Part shown: positions 36,672 to 45,727 of the stretch, in pieces
How the letters are laid out: each line of letters opens with the position of its first letter
Numbering within the stretch: position 1 is the first letter of the stretch
Source of the DNA: Chitinophaga pinensis
GTDB taxonomy: Bacteria > Pseudomonadota > Gammaproteobacteria > Burkholderiales > Burkholderiaceae_C
Direction: 5' to 3'
Length of the DNA stretch: 64,000 nt
Assembly (NCBI GenBank): GCA_943326015.2
Contig: CALPRQ020000010.1
Coordinates: 1-64,000 of the forward strand
The notes under the pieces: generated by a model
What the model saw: the letters and a program-made list of their open reading frames with translations, nothing else
Databases searched by the model: none
What the model was told of the DNA's origin: nothing
Translations under genes and position numbers: made by a program

Positions 36672-36681
36672 GAGTTACACT

Positions 36682-37131
36682 ATGGCTACTGAATATGGAC
36701 TTCGGCTTCGGGCCGCCAGGAAGCACGCAGGAATGACGCAGGTGGAAGCGTCCAAGGCTTCCGGCATACCGCAAAGCACAATCTCAACCTCTGAGCGCGA
36801 AAGCGGCGGCTCATCGGATACAGCCGTCTACGCAAAGCTCTACGGCGTGAGTGCCCACTGGTTGGCCACCGGTGAGGGCGATATGCTGCCGGCGAAATGG
36901 GGGTCTGGGACCTTGGAGACGACGGAGCCCGCTGCTCGGGCAGAGCTGGGGACGACGCTGTCCAATCTTGGGGAGGCATTGATGCGCGCCAGCCCTCAGA
37001 CGCGCGCCGCTGTCGCTGACCTGTTGGGTCGCTACGCTCAAGACCCGGCCAGCAGTCAGTCGCTGCTTCCGGCTATCCAGATGCTGATCGAGGCCGATCG
37101 AGGGACTGGCAAGCAGGAGCCATCTGCATGA
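36682..37131 (+). CDS. CI-like repressor, HTH_XRE, no LexA/S24 protease domain
   Basis: YGLRLRAARKHAGMTQVEASKASGIPQSTISTSERES; only 149 aa. Confidence 0.8.
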   Translation: MATEYGLRLRAARKHAGMTQVEASKASGIPQSTISTSERESGGSSDTAVYAKLYGVSAHWLATGEGDMLPAKWGSGTLETTEPAARAELGTTLSNLGEALMRASPQTRAAVADLLGRYAQDPASSQSLLPAIQMLIEADRGTGKQEPSA

Positions 37132-37601
37132 TTCCACCACTCGATGAGCGCGGCCTGCTTCCACCGGGAACGCATACCTGCGATGGCTTGGGCGATGTGG
37201 AACGACATTTCGCCACCAACGCCAGGAGAGCGCACTTGCTTAGCGGGCTGAAGGCCTTCTTGCATGATGAGTTGTCCGCGGCAGCTTTCGACCTCGATCT
37301 GTACCTGGCGGGCAGCTACTTCAGCGACAAATCACATCCCGGCGACATCGACTGCACCATCGTGCTACCCTTCGAGCAACTGGCGTCCTTCGGGCTACTG
37401 ATCGGGCTCGCCGCTGATGGTGCAAAGGGTCGCATCCATCAACAATACGAGGTCGAGTTCTACGTGACATTTGAGTCCCTGGGCGGAAACGACTTCAGGC
37501 AGTTTTTTTCCTATGTGGGAGAAAAGACAGCGCAGGCAAAGGGCATTGACGCCAAGGATCTGCGCGGGATTGTGAAGGTGAATTCATGGACAACGCTGTA
37601 A
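37128..37601 (+). CDS. DUF6932-like nucleotidyltransferase-fold protein
   Basis: LPPGTHTCDGLGDVERHFATNARRAHLLSGLKAF...LYLAGSYFSDKSHPGDIDCTIVL (GS..DxD motif). Confidence 0.7.
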   Translation: MIPPLDERGLLPPGTHTCDGLGDVERHFATNARRAHLLSGLKAFLHDELSAAAFDLDLYLAGSYFSDKSHPGDIDCTIVLPFEQLASFGLLIGLAADGAKGRIHQQYEVEFYVTFESLGGNDFRQFFSYVGEKTAQAKGIDAKDLRGIVKVNSWTTL

Positions 37602-38584
37602 ACAGCCTTCATCAGCGCACGAACATTCTGTTCGGCCAAATCGCCCAGGCCATGCAGGCGCAGGCTAGCACCGGCATGGACATGAGTGGCTTCATTGCCG
37701 TCTATCAGAAAAAATTGCAGCAGGTTTACAGCGAAGACCTGCCGCTAGCCATGCTGCGCGACTCTAGTGACATCATTCTGCATGCCGAAGGGCCTGCTGC
37801 GCGCCATCACGCAGCCGGCACATCGGCCGTTGCATGGCTGTGTCAAGAGGCTGAGCGACGCATCCGGCAGCTTGGCATGGCTGCGCTCAAGCTGGGCCAG
37901 TCCAGCCTGAATGCTGCCGAGAAGGATCTGCGCGTACTCTTGAACGGCCTGGCTCCTGGCAGCTTGTACCTGGGATTCTCGGTGGACTCGGCTATCCGAA
38001 TGGCCGCCACTCAAGATGATCTGGCGATCGAAAATACCGGAGAGATGATGGTCATCACCACGATCCGGGATACCGTGCGTTCCCTGCCAAGGGTGCCAAC
38101 CTTCGTCGGTGACGAGGGGGTGCACGCAGAAATCACCGAGGAATTTACGGATGCCGAAACGCGCGACGCTATGCTGATGGCGGCCTACCACCTATCGCCC
38201 ACAGGAAAAAGAGGCATCCATACCATCGAGATCAGTGCGCCAGGCTCGCATGAGAAGGCGGGTTCGTTTACGAATCGCGAGCGTACCGTGTTGCGGGAGA
38301 GTGTCGTGCGCTCCCCTGTGATGCGCAACCTCCGACATGGAGACTTTGTCGGCCAGCTGCGCGAAGTGGATCTGGACGCGCAGCGTTTCACATTGCGTGA
38401 TGTGCCGGGCATCGGCAGCATTCGGTGCGTGATGGGCGATCTGAGCGCTGATACCGCACGCAAACTGATCGGTCATGGAGCTCGGGTGTTCGGGGAGTAC
38501 GAAGCCGACCGTGATGGCCGGCCTCGTCTGATCCGAGTGGCTCATGTTGAGCCCTACCAAGTTCAAACGAAGCTGGCTTGCTGA
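37586..38584 (+). CDS. Uncharacterised partner protein of the nucleotidyltransferase
   Basis: 332 aa; overlaps preceding gene by 16 nt. Confidence 0.65.
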   Translation: MDNAVNSLHQRTNILFGQIAQAMQAQASTGMDMSGFIAVYQKKLQQVYSEDLPLAMLRDSSDIILHAEGPAARHHAAGTSAVAWLCQEAERRIRQLGMAALKLGQSSLNAAEKDLRVLLNGLAPGSLYLGFSVDSAIRMAATQDDLAIENTGEMMVITTIRDTVRSLPRVPTFVGDEGVHAEITEEFTDAETRDAMLMAAYHLSPTGKRGIHTIEISAPGSHEKAGSFTNRERTVLRESVVRSPVMRNLRHGDFVGQLREVDLDAQRFTLRDVPGIGSIRCVMGDLSADTARKLIGHGARVFGEYEADRDGRPRLIRVAHVEPYQVQTKLAC

Positions 38585-38607
38585 TCGAGCTCTAAAACCT
38601 AGCGCCA

Positions 38608-38629
38608 ACCGCCCTCGGGCGGTTTTTTT
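38608..38629 (+). terminator. Intrinsic terminator after repressor operon
   Basis: ACCGCCCTCGGGCGGTTTTTTT. Confidence 0.85.
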
Positions 38630-38637
38630 GTGCCTGG

Positions 38638-38952
38638 TCAGGCCGGCGAGTGCTTCAGCGGCTGCGCGACCAGCTTCACACCCAGCGCCTTGCAGACGCG
38701 GCTGATGGTGTCGAAGCGCGGCTTGGCACTGGGGCGCAACGCCTTGTACAGTGCCTCGCGCGTGATCCCGCTGGATTCGGCAATCTGACCCATGCCGCGC
38801 GCTCGGGCCACCACGCCCAGCGCATGAGCCAGCTCCCCCGGATCACCCTCTTCCAGCACCAGGGACAGGTACATGGCGACATCCTCGTCCGTCTGGAGGT
38901 GTTCTGCCATGTCGAACTCAGGCAGATCGTTCACGTTCACTTTCTTGCTCAT
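38638..38952 (-). CDS. HigA-like antitoxin (addiction module antidote)
   Basis: LAHALGVVARARGMGQIAESSGITREALYKALRPSAKPRFDTISRVCKALGVKL. Confidence 0.85.
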   Translation of the reverse strand: MSKKVNVNDLPEFDMAEHLQTDEDVAMYLSLVLEEGDPGELAHALGVVARARGMGQIAESSGITREALYKALRPSAKPRFDTISRVCKALGVKLVAQPLKHSPA

Positions 38953-38964
38953 CTTCCTTCTCCT

Positions 38965-39261
38965 TCAGAGGGTGCCCGATAGGGCAATGGCTGCAGCGAT
39001 GTCGGTGCTCTGGCTGGACTTGTCGCCACCGCCCAGCATCACGATCAGCAGGCCGTCGTGCTCGACGTAGTACATCCGCCAGCCGGGGCCGAAGAACTCG
39101 CGCATTTCCCACACACCTTCTCCCACGGGTGCCACGTCGCCCAGCAACCCGCGCTGCGCCTTGTCCAGGCGCCTGGCGAGGCGAATCCGCGTCATCGGGT
39201 CTTTCAGCCGGGATAGCCAGTCATCGAAGGCCGGCATGCGTTTGATCGTGTACATGGGCAA
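38965..39261 (-). CDS. HigB/RelE-like toxin
   Basis: FDDWLSRLKDPMTRIRLARRLDKAQRGLLGDVAPVGEGVWEMREFFGPGWRMYYVEHDGLLIVMLGGGDKSSQ. Confidence 0.85.
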   Translation of the reverse strand: MPMYTIKRMPAFDDWLSRLKDPMTRIRLARRLDKAQRGLLGDVAPVGEGVWEMREFFGPGWRMYYVEHDGLLIVMLGGGDKSSQSTDIAAAIALSGTL

Positions 39262-39437
39262 ATTGTAATCAAACGATTACAGATAGCCAAGCGTTTACGG
39301 CGCCACCCTTCGCCGCCCGAAGCCCCTCCCCGTCTCCGCACCCAGGCCGGCGGCTGGCTTGGACCTGGCTTGCTGCACCTCCCCTGTTGGGGTTCTCCCT
39401 TGGTTTTGGCTTGCTTGGAAAAAAACTTCGCCAAAAT

Positions 39438-39478
39438 AACGGAAAACCGTTGACACGATAAAACGGTTTCCCGATAAT
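39438..39478 (+). promoter_or_regulatory. Repressor-controlled sigma70 promoter of the + strand early operon
   Basis: TTGACA (39450-39455)-N17-GATAAT (39473-39478) overlapped by AACGGAAAACCGTT (39438-39451) and AACGGTTTCCCGAT (39462-39475). Confidence 0.7.
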
Positions 39479-39484
39479 CCATCC

Positions 39485-39911
39485 CATGCCGCAGCGAAAC
39501 CAAAGCGCAGCGGCAAGGGCCAACGGATCGACGTAGCCCGGCAGGCAAGGATCAGCGCAGAGGCAATGTGTAGCGCCCGATCCGTCCGGAGGTAGAGCGC
39601 TCAAGCCATGCGCCCGGACTGCCAGCACAGGCCCCTTAACAAGCAGCAACCGGGTGTCCAGACCCTCCATCTAGCCAAAGAGCAGTAACGGTAAACCTGG
39701 TGATGGGAATGCAGCCCTAGATCAGAAACATCCCGCACTTCGTGGGTGAGGCGCAAACGGCCAAGAGCAGTAACGGTGTAAGCCGGATGGAATACCGGTA
39801 AGTCCTTCGCAAGAGGGGCGAAACCCGAGTGCCTTGGATCAGGGTGCTGGGGTTTTCCCATGAGGCAACCGGGTCGGCCTCCATCAACGGCCCATTCCAC
39901 CAAATCGACAC
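39485..39911 (+). ncRNA. Long untranslated leader, possibly structured RNA
   Basis: ~430 nt without convincing ORF downstream of the promoter; contains AGAGCAGTAACGGT twice. Confidence 0.35.
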
Positions 39912-40514
39912 ATGAGCAACATCAATAAACTCTCCGAATACGACTTCATCGTCGCGATCGACACCAGCGGCTCGATGGGCGAGCCCGTCAAGGCCGGCTC
40001 CAACATCACCCGCTGGGAGGCGGTGCAGGAATCGGCGCTGACCATCGTCCGCGACGTCGAAAAGCTCGACAGCGACGGCATCGGCCTGGTGCTGTTTGGC
40101 GGCCCGACCATCAAGAGCTTCGACAGCGTGACCAGCGACAAGGTGAGCAAGGTGTTCGCCGGCACCAGCCCGCGCGGCTCGACCCCGCTGGCCGAGGCGC
40201 TGACCGCCTCCCTGGCCCTGGCCGGCAAGTCGGACAAGAAGGATTTCGTCATCGTCTTCACCGACGGCGTGCCGGATGACCGCGCTGCAGCCGCCAGCGT
40301 CATCACCAAGGCATCCAACGCCCAGGAAAGCGACGACGCCCTGACCATCCTGTTCGTCCAGGTGGGCGACGACCGCAGCGCGACCGCCTACCTCAAGAGC
40401 CTGGACGATGACCTCAAGGGCTGCAAGTTCGACATCGTGGACGCCAAGACTGTGCCCGAGGTCGACGCCTTCGCCAGCACGGTCGACCTGATCCTGGCGG
40501 CTATTGCCGACTGA
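39912..40514 (+). CDS. von Willebrand factor A domain protein
   Basis: FIVAIDTSGSMGEPV MIDAS; VIVFTDGVPDD. Confidence 0.85.
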   Translation: MSNINKLSEYDFIVAIDTSGSMGEPVKAGSNITRWEAVQESALTIVRDVEKLDSDGIGLVLFGGPTIKSFDSVTSDKVSKVFAGTSPRGSTPLAEALTASLALAGKSDKKDFVIVFTDGVPDDRAAAASVITKASNAQESDDALTILFVQVGDDRSATAYLKSLDDDLKGCKFDIVDAKTVPEVDAFASTVDLILAAIAD

Positions 40515-40517
40515 TCC

Positions 40518-40640
40518 ATGGTCGACCTGATCCTGATCACCTTCACCGCCTGCACGTTTGCTGGTGGCTTCTGGCTCGGCAAGACCTACGGCAGCGCGGC
40601 TGCGGTGGTCGCAGCCGTCAAGGCCAAGCTGAAGGACTGA
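40518..40640 (+). CDS. 40-aa single-pass membrane protein
   Basis: MVDLILITFTACTFAGGFWLGKTYGSAAAVVAAVKAKLKD. Confidence 0.55.
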   Translation: MVDLILITFTACTFAGGFWLGKTYGSAAAVVAAVKAKLKD

Positions 40641-40792
40641 CGACATAGCCCCTCGCGAGAGGGGCATCAAGCAAGCCCACTGGGCCGACCGACTGGATAG
40701 GCCAGAAGGCGGCGTGGTTGTTCAGCCAGTGGGCTTGCTTGAGCGCATAAACGCTTTCCCTTTTCGCCGATCCCTGTCTCCTGGGGTCTTTC

Positions 40793-40827
40793 GCCTGCCG
40801 GCTTCAAACCCGGCGGGCTTTTTTTTT
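40793..40827 (+). terminator. Intrinsic terminator-like hairpin upstream of next gene
   Basis: GCCTGCCGG..CCGGCGGGC + T9. Confidence 0.75.
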
Positions 40828-40839
40828 GGACACAACACC

Positions 40840-41103
40840 ATGTATCAACAGCTTTTGAAGATCGGAGGTGGCGACATGCCGGTCTCCGTCGAATACGGCA
40901 TCGACAAAGACTGCAACGTCCTGTTCATCGAGTCGATCAAAGCTGACAGCTTCGAGCTGATCGGCTACTTCGAGCCGCCGCAGATCAGCAGCATCGAGGG
41001 CCAACTCTGGAAGCTCCACGACAACGTGGTGCGCGAGATGAACCTGCAGGCGCGCGCCGACCGCGCAGCCGACAACGCCGCATTCCGGGAGGTCTACGCA
41101 TGA
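40840..41103 (+). CDS. Hypothetical phage protein
   Basis: 87 aa; coupled to next ORF. Confidence 0.5.
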   Translation: MYQQLLKIGGGDMPVSVEYGIDKDCNVLFIESIKADSFELIGYFEPPQISSIEGQLWKLHDNVVREMNLQARADRAADNAAFREVYA

Positions 41104-41336
41104 ACGCCAGATTCATCCCCGCCGCCGCCCAGCCGGCACTCGATCCGCAGGATGCCAGCGCACTGCTGACCGAAAACAAGCTGATGTTCGCTGCGCTGCA
41201 GGCCATTTCCAACACAGACTTCCGCTACGGCCTGGACATGAAGGAGTCCGCAAAAAGCGTCATCAACCACGTGCTCGAAGCCCGCCTCGATCGCAAGTTT
41301 GAGAAAAAGCACCGGGAGGCAGCATGCATAGGCTGA
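41100..41336 (+). CDS. Hypothetical phage protein
   Basis: 78 aa, overlaps neighbours. Confidence 0.5.
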   Translation: MNARFIPAAAQPALDPQDASALLTENKLMFAALQAISNTDFRYGLDMKESAKSVINHVLEARLDRKFEKKHREAACIG

Positions 41337-41629
41337 TCAAGAACTGGGCGATCCTGATTGCCGTCGCCGGGGCTCTGGCTGTCGCTGTCAACGCACCCAA
41401 CGGGCCGGGAGAAGCCGATGTGGCATCGGCCCGTGCCGCTGATCTGGCTGACGCTCAAGCGCGCGCCCAGCATCTCGCCGCGCTGGTGCGCAAGTGCCAC
41501 AAGTCGCTCGGGCCGAGTGCTGAACTGATGCAGGCGCGCGGTGATGACTACGTGTGCCGGGAGGGCCAGATAGAGCCGACGCCGGAAGTGATGTTGCAGC
41601 GGTATGCGCTGCTGGGAGGTGGTGAATGA
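41324..41629 (+). CDS. Small exported/membrane protein
   Basis: N-terminal hydrophobic WAILIAVAGALAVAVNA. Confidence 0.5.
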   Translation: MHRLIKNWAILIAVAGALAVAVNAPNGPGEADVASARAADLADAQARAQHLAALVRKCHKSLGPSAELMQARGDDYVCREGQIEPTPEVMLQRYALLGGGE

Positions 41630-41913
41630 GCGCGCCGCAGCACACGCCGGGGCCGTGGATGCCCCACCACGACAAGGGCCGGCTGTACGTCGAGACGCAT
41701 CGTGACGATGTGATCTGCATGGTGGCCAGGGGACTTGGCACCCCGGAAGATCAAGCCAACGCCCGCCTGATCGCCGCTGCACCCGAGATGCTTGCAGCGC
41801 TGAACGAAATCGCAGCCTGGGGCGACGGGGAGGTTGGTCCGCACATGGATGAGCCTGGCGCGGCATGCATTGCCCGCGCCGCCATCACCAAGGCAACCGG
41901 GAGTGCGAAATGA
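41626..41913 (+). CDS. HTPGPW...ANARLIAAAP family phage protein, copy 1
   Basis: MSAPQHTPGPWMPHHDKG...ANARLIAAAPEMLAALNEI. Confidence 0.6.
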   Translation: MSAPQHTPGPWMPHHDKGRLYVETHRDDVICMVARGLGTPEDQANARLIAAAPEMLAALNEIAAWGDGEVGPHMDEPGAACIARAAITKATGSAK

Positions 41914-42230
41914 GCGCGCCGAAACACACGCCGGGGCCGTGGGTTGTTTGTGAGCAAGAAGACGACTTCGGGGCGTTTACCGTGTTCCCTGAGTCGATGC
42001 TTGTGGATGAAGTGATTGCCGCGAAAGACTGGGATCGCTTCGTTGTGCGGGCCGGGCTTGATCATCCGGAATTCGAGGCCAATGCCCGCCTGATTGCCAG
42101 CGCGCCGGATCTGCTGGAGGCGCTGCGCAATCTGGCAGACCTCTACGACACCGATGAAGGCTGCCGCTCGCTGCCCGAATACATTGCAGCCCGCGCCGCA
42201 ATCGCCAAAGCCACCGGAGGCGAATCATGA
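41910..42230 (+). CDS. HTPGPW...ANARLIASAP family phage protein, copy 2
   Basis: MSAPKHTPGPWVVCEQ...ANARLIASAPDLLEALRNL. Confidence 0.6.
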   Translation: MSAPKHTPGPWVVCEQEDDFGAFTVFPESMLVDEVIAAKDWDRFVVRAGLDHPEFEANARLIASAPDLLEALRNLADLYDTDEGCRSLPEYIAARAAIAKATGGES

Positions 42231-42412
42231 GCGATCCGCAACCCTTGTCCCCATTCGCCAAGGCCATGCGCCGCTCCCACGCCAGCAGCCGGGCCGGCAC
42301 CCTGGCTGCCGAGCGCGTCAACGTCGTGCAGACCGGTGCGCTGCGCCCGTTCACTGCCGCGCAGCGCACCGGTCAGCCGCCCAAGTCCGCTGACTGGCGG
42401 GAGGGTGCGTGA
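42227..42412 (+). CDS. Hypothetical small phage protein
   Basis: 61 aa, 4-nt overlap. Confidence 0.4.
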   Translation: MSDPQPLSPFAKAMRRSHASSRAGTLAAERVNVVQTGALRPFTAAQRTGQPPKSADWREGA

Positions 42413-42547
42413 TGCGCGACACACCCGTCATTTTCTGGCGCCTGTACCAGGCCTGGCGCTGCATCACACACCGCTTTTGAGTCTCCATCGCCCAGGCCCT
42501 GCGCCTGGTCAATGCGGATTCCGCCGCAGAAAACCGGAGTTGAAATC

Positions 42548-43654
42548 ATGGAAGTCACCCAAGCCGAACAGGCCGCCGTCAGCGCGGCCATGCCGCCCGC
42601 CGAGCGCGCAGCGCTGGCCCTCAACAGCTCGCAGACCGAGCGCGACCTGCGCGAGCTGGCCGTCAAGCACACCGGCATCCAGGCGATCAAGGACAAGGCC
42701 GGCCGCGACCAGGCCCACGGCGCCGCGATGGAAGTCAAGCGCGCCCGCACCACGATCGAGCGCACCGGCAAAGAGGCGCGCGACGACGCGACGAAGTTCA
42801 GCAAGGCAGTCATCACTGAGGTGAATCGGCTGGTTGCCATCATCATCGAAGAAGAGCGCCGCCTGACTGCCCTGCGCGACGCCTGGGACGCCGAGCAGGA
42901 GCGCATCAAGGAGGCCGAAGCCGCGGCCGAGCGCTTCCGGGTCGAGCAGATCATGGGCCGCATCGACGCGATCAAGGGCTTTGAGCGCATGGCGCGCGAC
43001 TGCCGCACCAGCGGCGCCGTGCAGCGCCTGCAGGAGGCCATGAGCAAGATCGATATGACTGGCCTGCAGGAGTTCGAGGACCAGGCGCAGCGCACGCTCA
43101 ACGAGGTCACGGAAGCTGTGCAGCAGATCCTGACCCAGCGCCAGGCCGACGAAGCCGAGCGCGCCCGCATCAAAGCTGAACAGGAAGCCGAGGCCGCCCG
43201 CATCGCGCAAGAGCGCGCCGAGCTGGAGCGCCAACGTGCCGAAGCTGTCGCAGCAGCGCAAGCCGCCCAGGCAAAAGCCAAGGCCGAAGCTGACAAGCTC
43301 GCTGCCGAGCGTGCAGCACTGGAGGCCGCGCGCACTGAGTTCGAGCAGCGCCAGAAGGTGCACGAAGAGCGCGAACGGGCTGAGCTGGCCGCGCGGGAGG
43401 CTGCCGCCTGGGCGGCGCTGGAAGCGCAGGAGGCCGAGCAGGAAGCCGTGCCGCAGGTCAACGAGGTCATCGACGTGCCGCTGATTGCCGCCCCGCTCCC
43501 CGAGCCCATCGGGATTGATCAGCCGGCCGAAGCAGCCACCCCGAGCGCCGCGCAGCTGATCCAGGCGGTGGCCGAGATGTTCGGCGCCACCACCTGTGAA
43601 GCGCGTGACTGGCTGATCGAGCGCGCGGCTGACATTGAAGCCGCACAGCCCTGA
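42548..43654 (+). CDS. Coiled-coil recombination-module protein
   Basis: MEVTQAEQAAVSAAMPPAERAALALNSSQTERDLRELAVKHTGIQAIKDKAGRDQ...; upstream of RecT. Confidence 0.65.
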   Translation: MEVTQAEQAAVSAAMPPAERAALALNSSQTERDLRELAVKHTGIQAIKDKAGRDQAHGAAMEVKRARTTIERTGKEARDDATKFSKAVITEVNRLVAIIIEEERRLTALRDAWDAEQERIKEAEAAAERFRVEQIMGRIDAIKGFERMARDCRTSGAVQRLQEAMSKIDMTGLQEFEDQAQRTLNEVTEAVQQILTQRQADEAERARIKAEQEAEAARIAQERAELERQRAEAVAAAQAAQAKAKAEADKLAAERAALEAARTEFEQRQKVHEERERAELAAREAAAWAALEAQEAEQEAVPQVNEVIDVPLIAAPLPEPIGIDQPAEAATPSAAQLIQAVAEMFGATTCEARDWLIERAADIEAAQP

Positions 43655-43674
43655 AGCGACGCCGATTCCATTCC

Positions 43675-43699
43675 AGCCCGCCACCCAGCGGGCTTTTTT
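43675..43699 (+). terminator. Intrinsic terminator-like hairpin upstream of recT
   Basis: AGCCCGC..GCGGGCTTTTTT. Confidence 0.75.
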
Positions 43700-43719
43700 C
43701 ATCCCAACGGAGTCATGCC

Positions 43720-44820
43720 ATGAACACCATTACCCGCCCCGAGGCCGCCGCACTCGCCGAAGTGCCCGCCTACAACCCGCCCGCGCCGGCTGCCGGCTCC
43801 ACCAGCAGCATTGCCCTGCTGATGGATGACCGCAGCATGGACAAGCTGATGCGCGTGGCCGACATGATGGCTACCGCCAAGGCCACCGTCCCGGCGCACT
43901 TCCGGGGCAGCCCTGGCGACTGCCTGGCGGTCTGCATGCAGGCGGCCACCTGGGGCATGAACCCCTTCGCAGTGGCACAGAAGACGCACCTGGTCAATGG
44001 CACGTTGGGCTACGAGGCTCAGCTGGTGTCGGCTGTGATCAACAACTCAGGCGCTGTCAATGATCGTTTCCAGTTCGAGTGGTTTGGTCCTTGGGAGCGC
44101 GTCGTGGGCAAGGTCAAGGAGGTGCCGAGCAAGAAAAATCCTGCGGAAACCTACCGAAAGCTAGCGTCAAGCGTCGCCGACGAGGATGGGTGCGGCGTGC
44201 GCGTCTGGGCCACGATCAAAGGTGAAGCCAAGCCTCGCGTGCTGGAGCTGCTGCTGGTTCAAGCCGGCGTGCGCAACTCAACCCTGTGGGCTGATGACCC
44301 GAAACAGCAGCTGGCCTACCTGGCACAGAAGCGCTGGGCTCGCCTCCATGCACCCGACGTGATCCTGGGCGTCTACACCCCGGACGAGTTCGAGCAGCCG
44401 GCGCCGAGGGACATGGGGCAAGCACAGGTTGTGCGGCCGGCTGGTGCGTCGCTGGAGCTTGTCGAGCGCGCCGAAGCTGCAGCATCCCAGGGCATGAAGG
44501 CTTACCAGCAGTTCTGGGGAGCTATCACCCCAGCCGACCGCAAGGCGCTGACCGGCGCTGGCGAGCACGACCGGCTGAAGGATGTCGTAACGAAGATCGA
44601 CGCTGCGCGCACCGTGGACACCTCCCCGGCCTTCCCGCCCATGCCCGAGCAGCCGGCCAGCAAGACCTTCGAGGAGGTGATGCAGATGCTGTGCAGCGCC
44701 AAGACCGAGGATGCGCTGTACGTCGCCGCCGATTGGGTGAGCAGCATAGAGCCAGAGGAAGCCAAGATCCTAGATGCGAAGTTCAAGGAGCGCCTGGCGC
44801 AGATGAGGGGTGAGGTATGA
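43720..44820 (+). CDS. recT: RecT family recombinase
   Basis: CLAVCMQAATWGMNPFAVAQKTHLVNGTLGYEAQLVSAVINNSGAV... Confidence 0.88.
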   Translation: MNTITRPEAAALAEVPAYNPPAPAAGSTSSIALLMDDRSMDKLMRVADMMATAKATVPAHFRGSPGDCLAVCMQAATWGMNPFAVAQKTHLVNGTLGYEAQLVSAVINNSGAVNDRFQFEWFGPWERVVGKVKEVPSKKNPAETYRKLASSVADEDGCGVRVWATIKGEAKPRVLELLLVQAGVRNSTLWADDPKQQLAYLAQKRWARLHAPDVILGVYTPDEFEQPAPRDMGQAQVVRPAGASLELVERAEAAASQGMKAYQQFWGAITPADRKALTGAGEHDRLKDVVTKIDAARTVDTSPAFPPMPEQPASKTFEEVMQMLCSAKTEDALYVAADWVSSIEPEEAKILDAKFKERLAQMRGEV

Positions 44821-45059
44821 GCAAGATAGACAACGGCGGGCCGGCGTTTCCGGTTCCATTGAATCCCGGCGAAACCTGGCGTGAGATGGCGTCATGTGAT
44901 GGGATGACCCTGCGAGACTACTTTGCGGCCAAGGCAATGCAGGGGATTCTGGCGGCAGGACGCGATGCTCAATTTGATGGCAGCGACATGTACGGCTACG
45001 CAAGAGCATCATATGGGCTTGCCGACGCCATGCTGAAAGCGCGGGAGGTTTCATCATGA
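44817..45059 (+). CDS. Hypothetical phage protein
   Basis: GMTLRDYFAAKAMQGILA motif common in phage genes. Confidence 0.6.
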   Translation: MSKIDNGGPAFPVPLNPGETWREMASCDGMTLRDYFAAKAMQGILAAGRDAQFDGSDMYGYARASYGLADAMLKAREVSS

Positions 45060-45727
45060 CCCGCATAACCATCCACCGAGGCGGCCAGCAGGACGACGCC
45101 TGGCGCAAGCTGCGCCTCGGCTGCGCGACCGGCAGCGGCTTTGCCGATGTCCTGTCCAAGCCGCGCACCGGCAGCAGCGAATCCACGGGCCGGCGCAACT
45201 ACCGCGTGCGCCTGGCGCTGGAACTGCTGACCGGCCAGCCCGAAGAAAACAGCTTCACCACGAAGGCGATCCAAACCGGCATCGAGCGCGAACCTCTGGC
45301 GCGCGCCCGATTCGAGGAAGAAACCGGCCACCTGGTCGAGGAGGTCAGCTTCATCAAGTTGAACCACATGCCGGTGGGCTGCTCGCCAGACGGCCTAATC
45401 GACGACGACGCCGGGATGGAAATCAAATGTCCGAGCAAGGCGGTGCATCTCGAATATCTGAGCCTGACCGATCAGCCCCCGGCTGAGTACGTCGCGCAGG
45501 TGCAGGGGTGCATGTTCGTCACGGGACGCAAGCGCTGGCACTTTGTGTCATTCAACCCGGACTTCCCGCCCGAGCTGCAGATGCACCACATCGTCGTGCA
45601 GCGCGATGACCTCTACATCAAGCGGCTTGAGGATGAGCTGTGGCGCTTTACCGCTGACGTAAAAGCCACCATCCGCGAGATCGAGCAGCTGGTCGAGCAG
45701 CGCCGGCAGCTGGCGCGCGCGGCCTGA
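45056..45727 (+). CDS. YqaJ-type viral exonuclease
   Basis: AWRKLRLGCATGSGFADVLSK...PVGCSPDGLIDDDAGMEIKCPSKAVH. Confidence 0.88.
   Translation: MTRITIHRGGQQDDAWRKLRLGCATGSGFADVLSKPRTGSSESTGRRNYRVRLALELLTGQPEENSFTTKAIQTGIEREPLARARFEEETGHLVEEVSFIKLNHMPVGCSPDGLIDDDAGMEIKCPSKAVHLEYLSLTDQPPAEYVAQVQGCMFVTGRKRWHFVSFNPDFPPELQMHHIVVQRDDLYIKRLEDELWRFTADVKATIREIEQLVEQRRQLARAA

Noticed and set aside
42373-43702. Minus-strand ORFs opposite the coiled-coil gene (42373..43509, 42509..43702)
   Set aside because: Low-complexity Ser/Ala/Arg or Leu/Gly-rich shadow translations of a repetitive coding region.
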